Shown here piece by piece: positions 35,811 through 43,524 of a stretch of DNA of 64,000 bases; the first letter of the stretch is position 1; every line of letters begins with the position of its first letter. Below the pieces are notes generated by a model. It saw only the letters and a program-made list of their open reading frames with translations, made no database searches and was not told the origin of the DNA. The DNA comes from JAAXGX01 sp965203565. Lineage in GTDB: Bacteria > Acidobacteriota > Vicinamibacteria > Vicinamibacterales > UBA8438. The stretch lies in the NCBI GenBank assembly GCA_965203565.1, contig OZ241896.1, positions 1,302,001 through 1,366,000 of the forward strand, written 5' to 3'. The position numbers were made by a program, and so were the translations under genes.

Positions 35811-36734
35811 TCACTCGACGACGACCGTCACGTCCTCGTACGTTTGCAGGCCGCCGTCGTGGGCCAGGCAGCGGAGGACGTAGGCGCCCGGCTCGTGGAA
35901 CGTGGCCCGCGCCACCCACCGGTTGTCGGGCGGGACCGGGGGCGGCTTCCAGCCGGGCGACCAGGGAGAGCCGCCCCCGTCCCGGAAGTCTTCCCACACC
36001 TTCGTCTGCGGCGGGTCGAAGGTGACCGGGGCGGGGCCGCGGTACCGGAACCAGGAGAGCCGCAGGCCGGTCGAAGCGAACAGGATCGTCCGGCTCCGGC
36101 CGATCCAGAAGGCGGGGATCGGCCGGCGTCCCGGTTTGCCGTCGTCGGTGGCGACGGCGCGGAGCGTCACCGGCTCGCCGACCGCCGCGGTGAGCGTGCG
36201 GGCGGTCTCGACCGCCAGCGCCGGCGGCAGGTTGCCGATCGTGTCGGGATGGAAGCCGCTCGGGCCGCCGCCGCCGAAGTTGGCCATCAGCACCGTGTCG
36301 TCGACCGCATACCCCTGCCGGAGCGTGCCGAACGCCTGCGCCGTCACGCCGTTGACCGTCAGCGTCCAGACCAGCTCGCCGGCGCCGAAGTCGCTCGGTA
36401 CGGGGACGCGGAAGACGAACCGGTTCCGCCGCGGGAGGAAGTGGGTGGGCTGGCCGCGGTCGGGGCCGCCCGGTTCGATCCGGTTGTCGGCGCCGATCGA
36501 CACGACCGGCTGCTCGATCCAGTTCCGGTTCAGGTAGCCGAACAGCAGGTCGAACGTCCCGTCCGGCTTCTCGACGTACCCTTCGTAGACCGGAGTGATG
36601 CTCTCGCCGCGTCCGCGGCCCGGTTGCGCGCCGGCCGCGTCGGCCAGGGCCCCGGCGGCCAGCACGCCGGCGGCCAGCAGGCCGGCCGGCGCGACCCCGG
36701 CGGTCGACAGTTTCCCGCAGCGGTGGAGACGCAT
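35811..36734 (-). CDS. Secreted protein paired with cytochrome/copper-oxidase-like gene (copy 1)
   Basis: The protein has 307 residues with a long alanine-rich signal peptide. The mature part begins GRGRGESITPVYEGYVEKPDGTF and includes LLFGYLNRNWIEQ, then DRGQPTHFLPRRNRFVF. It ends with a PKD/Ig-like beta domain (ARATFHEPGAYVLRCLAHDGG and YEDVTVVVE). I do not recognise a named family. A clear paralogue lies at 51779-52618 with the same YEG, FGYxNRN and RGQPTHFLPRR blocks, and both are next to a heme/copper-type protein gene. It is likely periplasmic or surface-exposed and a partner of that protein; the function is unknown. Confidence 0.75.
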   Translation of the reverse strand: MRLHRCGKLSTAGVAPAGLLAAGVLAAGALADAAGAQPGRGRGESITPVYEGYVEKPDGTFDLLFGYLNRNWIEQPVVSIGADNRIEPGGPDRGQPTHFLPRRNRFVFRVPVPSDFGAGELVWTLTVNGVTAQAFGTLRQGYAVDDTVLMANFGGGGPSGFHPDTIGNLPPALAVETARTLTAAVGEPVTLRAVATDDGKPGRRPIPAFWIGRSRTILFASTGLRLSWFRYRGPAPVTFDPPQTKVWEDFRDGGGSPWSPGWKPPPVPPDNRWVARATFHEPGAYVLRCLAHDGGLQTYEDVTVVVE

Positions 36735-36759
36735 GGGGCGCGGCGGCTCCGTCCGTCCG

Positions 36760-38160
36760 CTACTGCTGCCCGTCGGCGGGGCGCGCCGGCGGCGCCGGCA
36801 GCGCGCCGACGCCGCAGAGCGGACAGCCGACCACCGATTCGCCCTCGGCGAGGTCGAGCCGCTCGCGGCGGGCGGCCATCTCCGCCTCGAACTCCTCGTC
36901 GGTCAGGATGAACGCCGGCGCGAGCACCAGCAGCATGTTGTCAATGGCGCGGTGGCCGAATCCGGTCCAGTTGCGCGGGTCGACGATGTTCGGGTTGGCC
37001 GCCGTGCTGTCGAAGTAGCCGATGCCGTGCAGGATCGTCCCTTTCGGGAGGAGCGGGGCGGCGTCGTCCTCGTACCGGTAGTACCGCAGCCAGTTGTGGT
37101 CGTAGCCGGCGCAGTTGAGCGTTTCGGCCCGGCCGCCCCAGATCGCCTCCAGGCACATCCGGACGCCCGCCGCGTGCATGTGCGGCGCGAACACCGTCAG
37201 CTTCACGTTCTGCTGGAGCGTCTGGTAGAAATGCCCGACCTGCCCGTCCTCGTCCGGGAGGACGTCGATCTCCACCGTGCCGAACCCGACCCGGCCGATC
37301 CGCTTCGTCGGCCGGTAGCCGCGCGGATGGAACTGGAAGGCGACCTCCAGGCGGGCGGTGGTGTCCTCGCCGTTCGAGTGCAGGTGCACGTTGTTCCACT
37401 GCAGCCGGGTGTTCGCCGGCAGGAAGCGTCCCGCCTCCGGGTCGAACGAGAAGCCCCGGGGATTGTTCCGCAGGTCGTGGATCGTCGGCCAGTCGCCGTC
37501 GTCGACGCGGTTGCCGTCCGCGTCGATCATGCCGAAGAAGGCGTGGTGGTAGATGAACCGGCCGCCGATGGTGGCGGCGTCCCTGCCCACCTCCTTGACC
37601 TGCATCGTCTTCACGTACCGGTCCTCGGTCAGGCCGGTCTCCACGGGCGGCAGCACGCCCCACCAGTCGGGGTCGTCGGCGGCCCGCGACGCGTACGGCC
37701 CCACGACGACCAGATCGGGCTCGCCCATCTCCCACTCGCCGGGGCCGGCGAAGACGAGCGGCGGCGGCAGGTCGTCCGGGTTCCCGCGCGGCGCGCCGGC
37801 GTCCACCCAGGCCGCTATCGTCCGGATCTCGTCCTCGCTCAGCGACGTGTCCTCCTTGATCGCCTGGATGCCGACGTCCTTCTCGAGGAACCAGGGCGGC
37901 ATCACCCCCATCCGGTTCCGGAGCCCCGTCCGCTGCTTGATGCTCCGCGCCCACGGCCGCACTTCCTCATAGGTGATCAGCGACATCGGGGCGAGCGAGT
38001 TCGGGCGGTGGCAGCTCTGGCAGCTACGCTGCAGGATCGGGGCGACGTCCCGGGTGAAGGTGACCTCCCCGGCGGCCTCACCGGCCGACAGGGACGCCGG
38101 CGCCAGCAGCAGCGCCAGCAGGGGAGCGGCGCCGAGCAGCCCGTGACGGGTGCGGATCAT
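36760..38160 (-). CDS. Secreted cytochrome c / copper type II monooxygenase-like protein (copy 1)
   Basis: The protein has 466 residues. The signal peptide (LLALLLAPASLSA) is followed by a cytochrome c domain with CQSCHRPN and a distal methionine region (APMSLITYEEVRPWA). The C-terminal half carries WNNVHLHSNGEDTTAR and FAPHMHAAGVRMCLEAI, resembling the copper-binding histidines of the ascorbate-dependent type II monooxygenase C-terminal domain. A late CPLCG motif is present only in this copy. It may oxidise an extracellular substrate, passing electrons through heme. It is 25 bp upstream of its paired secreted protein, and a paralogue lies at 52651-53982. Confidence 0.78.
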   Translation of the reverse strand: MIRTRHGLLGAAPLLALLLAPASLSAGEAAGEVTFTRDVAPILQRSCQSCHRPNSLAPMSLITYEEVRPWARSIKQRTGLRNRMGVMPPWFLEKDVGIQAIKEDTSLSEDEIRTIAAWVDAGAPRGNPDDLPPPLVFAGPGEWEMGEPDLVVVGPYASRAADDPDWWGVLPPVETGLTEDRYVKTMQVKEVGRDAATIGGRFIYHHAFFGMIDADGNRVDDGDWPTIHDLRNNPRGFSFDPEAGRFLPANTRLQWNNVHLHSNGEDTTARLEVAFQFHPRGYRPTKRIGRVGFGTVEIDVLPDEDGQVGHFYQTLQQNVKLTVFAPHMHAAGVRMCLEAIWGGRAETLNCAGYDHNWLRYYRYEDDAAPLLPKGTILHGIGYFDSTAANPNIVDPRNWTGFGHRAIDNMLLVLAPAFILTDEEFEAEMAARRERLDLAEGESVVGCPLCGVGALPAPPARPADGQQ

Positions 38161-38364
38161 CGGCTATCCTCCTGAATTTCTGAATACGCGCAGGACAAGA
38201 AGATACCAGAAGCGCCCCGCCGCGTGGAAGCCGAATTTCGGCGGCTCGCCGGCGCGTTCGCCGCCCGTTCCGCCCGGACTTCACGATCGCCTGGCTCGAC
38301 TCCCCGGTCGTCATCGAGCTCGATTCTCCCCGCACGCCGCGCCCCTCCGACTCCCACGCGCCGG

Positions 38365-38790
38365 GTCGGGGCGCTCGACGCCGCGAACAGGAAGCCGGTC
38401 AGCGTGAGTCCCGACGGCGCCCTGAGCGAAGCGACCACGAAAATGCAGATGAACGGCTATTCCCGGCTTCCCGTGATGCGGAACGAGCGCGACGTAAAGG
38501 GAATGGTCACGTGGGAGTCGATCGGCGCCCGCATGGCGTTGGGCGTGGCGTGCGCGCACGTCCGCGACTGCATGGAGCCGGCGGAAGTGATTCCCGGCGA
38601 CACGCGGCTGTTAGACGCCATACGCAAGGTTTCGGAGCACGGGTACGTGCTGGTGCGGAACGGAGACAGGATCGTCACCGGAATCGTGACCGCGACCGAC
38701 CTTTCCGGCCTGTTCAGGCAGCTCGCCGGACCGTTCCTGTTCATCGGCGAGATCGAGGGCCACTTGCGCAACCTCGTACACGGCAAGTTC
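38365..38790 (+). pseudogene. CBS-domain pair protein, truncated relic
   Basis: The open frame shows two CBS repeats: RKPVSVSPDGALSEATTKM with GYSRLPVMRNERDVKGMV, then MEPAEVIPGDTRLLDAI with GYVLVRNGDRIVTGIVTATD. It then has FLFIGEIEGHLRNLVHGKF, where related proteins continue. It has no good start codon and is open into the downstream ATPase frame. The 5' part (38161-38364) shows no gene I can support. I read it as a remnant truncated at both ends, although a genuine CBS-ATPase fusion cannot be excluded, because one frame runs 38224-40224 without a stop. Confidence 0.6.
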
Positions 38791-38794
38791 AGGA

Positions 38795-38830
38795 ATTATG
38801 CATACAAACATAATGCTGTCGTGCATAATG
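38795..38830 (+). promoter_or_regulatory. AT-rich inverted repeat before the ATPase gene
   Basis: ATTATGCA (38795-38802) and TGCATAAT (38822-38829) form a perfect 8-bp inverted repeat. CATAATG also occurs as a direct repeat at 38809 and 38824. It is the only AT-rich patch locally and lies immediately before the ATPase start, so it is a promoter/operator candidate. Confidence 0.5.
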
Positions 38831-38835
38831 TCTCC

Positions 38836-40224
38836 GTGGAGTTTCTCGACCGCGATGACGAAATGCGCCGGCTGGACCGCGCGCTCTTGCGTCCCGGCGC
38901 GTTCGCCGTCATCTGGGGGCGCCGCCGGGTGGGCAAGTCGCGTCTGCTCGTCGAATGGACCCGGCGGGTCGGCGGCCTGTATACGGTCGCCGATCAATCG
39001 GCGCCGCCGGTGCAGCGGCGCTATCTGGCCGAGGCGGTCGCCCAGCGGTTCCCCGGCTTCTCGGACGTGGAGTATCCGGACTGGCGCTCGCTTCTGACCC
39101 GGCTCGCCGCGGAGGCCGATCTGGCCGGCTGGCGTGGGCCGTTCGTGCTGGACGATCTGCCTTACCTGCTGGCCGCGGACCCCGCGCTGGCCGCAGTCCT
39201 GCAGAACTGGCTGGATCGCCCGGAGCGACGGCTGCGGGTGATCGTCTGCGGCTCGAGCCGGCGCATGATGCACGGCGCGATGCTCGACGCCGCCGCGCCC
39301 CTCTACGGCCGGGCGACCGAAGCCTTCGCCGTGCGCCCGTTGCCGCCGGGCCGCCTCGCGGAGGCGTTCCCGTTCGAGCGCCACGGCGACCTGGTGTCCC
39401 TGTATGCGCTGTGGGGCGGCATGCCCCGCTATTGGGAGCTCGCCGAACCGTTTGGGGGAGACTTCGACGCCGCAGTGGACTCCCTCGTCCTCGACCCCGC
39501 GGGTCCCCTGCACGGAGAACCGGGTCGGCTCCTGCACGAAGAGACTCCCCCGGCGACCGCGCTGCGGCCTCTCCTTGACGTCATCGGCGCCGGCGCGCAC
39601 CGGATCAGCGAGATCGCGGGCCGCCTCGGGAAGCCCGCTTCCGGTCTTTCGAGGCCGCTGGCGTCGCTGATGGAGATGGGGCTCGTGCGCCGCGAAACCC
39701 CTTTCGGAAGCGACCCGAGGTCGAGCAAGCGCAGCCTCTATCGGATCGACGATCCCTTTCTCCGTCTGTGGTTTCGGGTGGTCGCTCCGTATCGGGCCGC
39801 CCTCGCCGCCGCTCCCCGCGAGACGCGGCTGCGCTACTGGCGCCGGCGCCGATCGAGCCTCGAAGCCCTCGCCTGGGAGGAGCTGTGCCGCATGGCCGTT
39901 CCCATGCTCCACCGTTCCGACGCGACGTTGTCCGGGTTCGGCCCGTGGGAGCCGGCGCGGAGATACTGGCGGGGGAACGCGCCGGAGCTGGACGTGGTCG
40001 CACGCTCGGTCGATGGCCGGCGGCTGCTGGTGGGGGAGGTCAAGTGGTCGGAGAAGCCGGCCGCCGTCTCCGCCGCCGCTGCCTGCGGCGGGGTCGGAGA
40101 TCTCGCCGGCGCCGGAGACGCCGAGGCGTGCAGCGTTCTGTTCGCGCCGGTGGCCGCCGGCGGGCGCGCCGGCCCGGGCGTTCACGTCGTCGATGCGCGC
40201 ACGGTCATGAGCCTGCTCACGTAG
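38836..40224 (+). CDS. DUF234-type AAA ATPase (archaeal ATPase family)
   Basis: The protein has 462 residues from the GTG at 38836 (38821 also possible). It begins VEFLDRDDEMRRLDRAL and has the Walker A GRRRVGKSRLL near residue 30, the Walker B-like FVLDDLPYLL, and a sensor region VIVCGSSRRMMHGAM. The middle is a winged helix (ISEIAGRLGKPASGLSRPLASLMEMGLVRRE) with YRIDDPFLRLWFRVVAPYR. The C-terminus is a DUF234/nuclease-like domain (WRGNAPELDVVARSVDGRRLLVGEVKWSE, with the E-x-K pattern of PD-(D/E)xK folds). The length matches stand-alone members. The cellular role of the family is not established; some members are in mobile or defence contexts. Confidence 0.82.
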   Translation: MEFLDRDDEMRRLDRALLRPGAFAVIWGRRRVGKSRLLVEWTRRVGGLYTVADQSAPPVQRRYLAEAVAQRFPGFSDVEYPDWRSLLTRLAAEADLAGWRGPFVLDDLPYLLAADPALAAVLQNWLDRPERRLRVIVCGSSRRMMHGAMLDAAAPLYGRATEAFAVRPLPPGRLAEAFPFERHGDLVSLYALWGGMPRYWELAEPFGGDFDAAVDSLVLDPAGPLHGEPGRLLHEETPPATALRPLLDVIGAGAHRISEIAGRLGKPASGLSRPLASLMEMGLVRRETPFGSDPRSSKRSLYRIDDPFLRLWFRVVAPYRAALAAAPRETRLRYWRRRRSSLEALAWEELCRMAVPMLHRSDATLSGFGPWEPARRYWRGNAPELDVVARSVDGRRLLVGEVKWSEKPAAVSAAAACGGVGDLAGAGDAEACSVLFAPVAAGGRAGPGVHVVDARTVMSLLT

Positions 40225-40280
40225 CAGTCTGCTGTTATGATGCGTGCGGCATGCCGAAGGCCGGTTGCGCCGCGGCGTGA

Positions 40281-40344
40281 ACCGTGAAGTCCGGACCGCT
40301 CGTGCGCGTCGGCCGACTGACAGGGTGCGGACCGTGAAATCCGG
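40281..40344 (+). repeat. Direct repeat pair upstream of RTX4
   Basis: ACCGTGAARTCCGG occurs at 40281-40294 and 40331-40344, exactly 50 bp apart (about five helical turns), 80-140 bp before the RTX4 start. It could be a pair of regulator half-sites. Confidence 0.4.
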
Positions 40345-40421
40345 CGCGCGGGAAGGCGCATGCGACCGGCCTGCCCGCGCGTCTTCGGGGCCCTCGGGCG
40401 CGAGAAAGTGACGACAGGGAA

Positions 40422-42932
40422 ATGGCGAACCTGAACGGAACGAGCGCCGACGACACGTTGACGGGAGCGGATGCGTCCGATTTCGTCAAGGGCGCGCGCG
40501 GGAACGATCTCCTACGCGGGAAGGCCGGCGCCGACACGCTGTGGGGCGGCCGGGGCGACGACCGGTCCGAAGGCGGCTCCGGCGACGACCATCTGCTGGG
40601 CGGCGACGGCGACGATCATCTGCTGGGCGGACCGGATGATGACTTCCTGAAAGGGCAGGTCGGCGACGATACCCTGTGGGGCGGCGACGGAAACGACGTC
40701 CTGCGTGGCGACGACGGCGACGATGAATTGGTCGGCGGCGCCGGAAGCGACAACCTGCACGGCGGCGCCGGCGGCGATGTCTTCGCGTTCAGCCTTCGGC
40801 ACGTGGCGCCCGGCGCCGTGGACGTGATTCATGCGTTCGACGCTGCGGAGGGCGACACGATACGGCTGGCGTCCGACGTGGCGTACACCGTCCGCGAAGA
40901 GGGCGATCTGACTGTCATTGACGTTGAAGGCGGCGGCGAGATTCGCGTTGCCGGCGCCGACGGCGCCGACGTGGAAAGCGCCATCGTGCAGCCTATCGCC
41001 GGCGACGGCGAACTGCGCGGCGGCGACGGCGACGACACGCTGACCGGCGTCGCCGGCGACGATGAACTGCACGGCGGCGGCGGCGACGACACGCTGGAAG
41101 GCGGCGGCGGTGACGACACGCTGCATGGCGGCGACGGCGCCGACGAACTGGTCGGCGGCGCCGGAAGCGACGACCTGCACGGCGGCGCCGGCGGCGACGC
41201 CTTCATGTTCGAACGCTCGCACGTGGCGTCCGGCGCCGTGGACGTGATTCATGCGTTCGACGCGGCTTCCGGCGATTCGATTCGTCTTGCGGCCGACGTC
41301 CGGTACGCCGTTCGCGAAGACGGCGGCCTGACGATCCTCGACGTCGCCGGCGGCGGCGAGATCCACGTTGAAGGCGCGGACGTGGCGAGCGCCGTCGTCG
41401 GCGGAACGCTGGTTCCGGACGCTGGCGACGGCGTACGAAATCTGTTGCAAGGCGGTGACGGCGACGACACGTTGTACGGCGGCGAAGGTGGCGACAATCT
41501 GTACGGCGGCGCCGGCGACGACCTTCTGGTTGGCGGCCCCTACGCCGACGACGCCGGGGCCGACTTTCTGTACGGCGGCGCCGGTGACGACTGGCTGCAC
41601 GGCGGCGCCGGCGACGACCTTCTGCGCGGCGATGCCGGCGACGACGATCTGGACGGCGGCGCCGGCGACGACACGCTGTACGGCGGCGCCGGCGACGACG
41701 ATCTGCACGGCCAGGCCGGCGACGACGATCTGTACGGCGGCGGTGGCGACGACGATCTGGACGGTGGCCCCGGCGACGACGAGTTGCACGGCCGTGCCGG
41801 TCACGACACGCTGATCGGCCGCGCCGGCGCCGACCTGCTGATCGGCGGTGAAGGCGACGACGATCTGAACGGCGCCGCCGACGGCGACACGTTGTACGGC
41901 GGCGAAGGTGACGACAATCTGTACGGCGGCTCCGGCGACGACGAGTTGCAGGGTCATGCCGGCGCCGACACGGTGGTTGGCGGCTCCGGCGACGACGTGC
42001 TGCACGGCCATGCCGGCGACGACTACCTGGCTGGCGCCGGTGGCGACGACGATCTGGAAGGCGACGTTGGCGACGACTTCCTGCACGGCGGCGTCGGCGA
42101 CGACGATCTGGACGGCGGTCCCGGCGACGACTGGCTGGTTGGCGGCGAAGGATCACACGACGCCGGCGCCGACACGTTGATCGGCGGCCCCGGCGACGAC
42201 CTTCTGCGCGGCGATGGCGGCGACGACGATCTGTACGGCGGCGGTGGCGACGACGATCTGGACGGCGGCCCCGGCGACGACGAGTTGCACGGCCATGCCG
42301 GTCACGACACGCTGATCGGCCGCGCCGGCGACGACCTGCTGATCGGCGGTGAAGGCGACGACGATCTGAACGGCGCCGCCGGCGGCGACACGTTGTACGG
42401 CGGCGAAGGCGACGACAATCTGTACGGCGGCTCCGACGACGACCTGCTGCACGGTCAGGCCGGCGCCGACACGGTGGTTGGCGGCTCCGGCGACGACGTG
42501 CTGCACGGCCATGCCGGCGACGACTACCTGGCTGGCGCCGGTGGCGACGACAATCTGTACGGCGGCGCCGGCGCCGACTACCTGCACGGCGGTCCCGGCG
42601 CCGACAGACTGGACGGCGGCTCCGGGGACGACTCGCTGATTGGCGCCGATGGCGCCGACACGCTGTACGGCGGCGAAGGCAAGGATACGCTGCAAGGCGG
42701 ATCGGGCAGCGACCTCTTCATCTTCAATGCGGGCGACGTGGACGAAGGCGCGGAGTACATCTACGACTACGAGCCGGGCGTTGACAGCCTGTCTCTGGCG
42801 CCCGGCATTCAGTCCGAGACCTTGCCGGACGGGGGGATTCGCGTGTTCAAGGCCGAGCTGGCCGGGGCGTTCGGCTTCGGGGCAGCCGCGGCCTTCGGCG
42901 CGGCGGCCGACATCGCCGACGATTTCCTGTAA
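40422..42932 (+). CDS. RTX calcium-binding repeat protein 4, distinct lineage
   Basis: The protein has 836 residues. The ATG at 40422 follows ACAGGGA. It starts MANLNGTSADDTLTGADASD and is packed with GGxGDDxL nonapeptides, much denser and more uniform than RTX1-3. Two inserts of about 60 residues (VFAFSLRHVAPGAVDVIHAFDA and FMFERSHVASGAVDVIHAFDA) resemble the serralysin-type terminal domain but occur internally. The C-terminus (LFIFNAGDVDEGAEYIYDYEPGVDSLSL) ends hydrophobic (AFGAAADIADDFL), fitting a type I secretion signal. A 501-bp internal duplication is visible (about 41721-42060 and 42222-42561). Its leader lacks the TCTCG small ORF of the other RTX genes. It is probably secreted; its function is unknown. 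Confidence 0.88.
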   Translation: MANLNGTSADDTLTGADASDFVKGARGNDLLRGKAGADTLWGGRGDDRSEGGSGDDHLLGGDGDDHLLGGPDDDFLKGQVGDDTLWGGDGNDVLRGDDGDDELVGGAGSDNLHGGAGGDVFAFSLRHVAPGAVDVIHAFDAAEGDTIRLASDVAYTVREEGDLTVIDVEGGGEIRVAGADGADVESAIVQPIAGDGELRGGDGDDTLTGVAGDDELHGGGGDDTLEGGGGDDTLHGGDGADELVGGAGSDDLHGGAGGDAFMFERSHVASGAVDVIHAFDAASGDSIRLAADVRYAVREDGGLTILDVAGGGEIHVEGADVASAVVGGTLVPDAGDGVRNLLQGGDGDDTLYGGEGGDNLYGGAGDDLLVGGPYADDAGADFLYGGAGDDWLHGGAGDDLLRGDAGDDDLDGGAGDDTLYGGAGDDDLHGQAGDDDLYGGGGDDDLDGGPGDDELHGRAGHDTLIGRAGADLLIGGEGDDDLNGAADGDTLYGGEGDDNLYGGSGDDELQGHAGADTVVGGSGDDVLHGHAGDDYLAGAGGDDDLEGDVGDDFLHGGVGDDDLDGGPGDDWLVGGEGSHDAGADTLIGGPGDDLLRGDGGDDDLYGGGGDDDLDGGPGDDELHGHAGHDTLIGRAGDDLLIGGEGDDDLNGAAGGDTLYGGEGDDNLYGGSDDDLLHGQAGADTVVGGSGDDVLHGHAGDDYLAGAGGDDNLYGGAGADYLHGGPGADRLDGGSGDDSLIGADGADTLYGGEGKDTLQGGSGSDLFIFNAGDVDEGAEYIYDYEPGVDSLSLAPGIQSETLPDGGIRVFKAELAGAFGFGAAAAFGAAADIADDFL

Positions 42933-42933
42933 G

Positions 42934-42957
42934 GCGGGCGCCCAGCAACGCGCCCGC
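42934..42957 (+). terminator. GC hairpin after RTX4
   Basis: GCGGGCGC (42934-42941) and GCGCCCGC (42950-42957) pair perfectly around an 8-nt loop, 2 bp after the RTX4 stop. There is no T tract, so it could be a terminator or an mRNA-end stabiliser. Confidence 0.5.
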
Positions 42958-43061
42958 GCTTGGGCGCTTGTCCCGCCCGGCGGGGCGTCGTCAGCAGGCC
43001 ATGACCTGAACGTGTCCGCCGCCGCCGCAGGCCAGCATGCCCACTTCTCCAGTGATGGGAG

Positions 43062-43367
43062 TCACCGCCGCCGCTCCGCGTCCCACGCTTCGCCGGACGG
43101 AGCCGTCAGATCCGCGCCCGGCGCGATCGTGACCGTTCCTTGAAGTCCGCCGTAGAACCCGGTGAACCAGTCGGAACCCTTCGTGCGTCGCGGCGCGCCG
43201 CGATAGCTCGGAGCGGGCGCGCCGCCGCGGTCCGGCGCCGATCGACGGGCCGCGTCCGTCCTTGCGGGCGCGCCGCCGCCGGTCGCTCCGGCAGCGCCGC
43301 CGCCGTCGCGTCCACTGCAGGGAGTCACCCGGTCCGTCAAGGGTCGGCGCTTCGACGTCACATCCAT
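43062..43367 (-). CDS. Hypothetical protein, possibly a frameshifted relic
   Basis: The ORF has 101 codons from the ATG at 43367. The C-terminal half (SDWFTGFYGGLQGTVTIAPG, then ADLTAPSGEAWDAERRR) uses codons with strongly GC-rich third positions and looks like real protein. The frame ends in a CGG run at 43061-43075. A different frame continues there as TPITGEVGMLACGGGGHVQV to a stop at 42991, so a slippage frameshift in the CGG run is suspected. I do not recognise the family. The rest of 42958-43524 holds no other gene I can support. Confidence 0.3.
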   Translation of the reverse strand: MDVTSKRRPLTDRVTPCSGRDGGGAAGATGGGAPARTDAARRSAPDRGGAPAPSYRGAPRRTKGSDWFTGFYGGLQGTVTIAPGADLTAPSGEAWDAERRR

Positions 43368-43417
43368 AAGGCGGAAAAGGAAGCATTGTATTGCATGTTT
43401 CTCGCTTGGCGTCCGGA

Positions 43418-43479
43418 CGCCTTTTCAGGCGGGCGCCTCGCCGCTCTCGGCGCCCCGCAGGGTTCCACCACGGGCTGTT
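43418..43479. repeat. Dispersed repeat, copy c
   Basis: It has the same orientation and blocks as copy a (CAGGCGGGCGCC at one end, CCACGGGCTG at the other). It ends 46 bp before the DUF5916 start. Confidence 0.6.
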
Positions 43480-43524
43480 ACGATCAGGGCCGCGCCGCCG
43501 GCGCCGCCGGCGGAAGGCGACACG

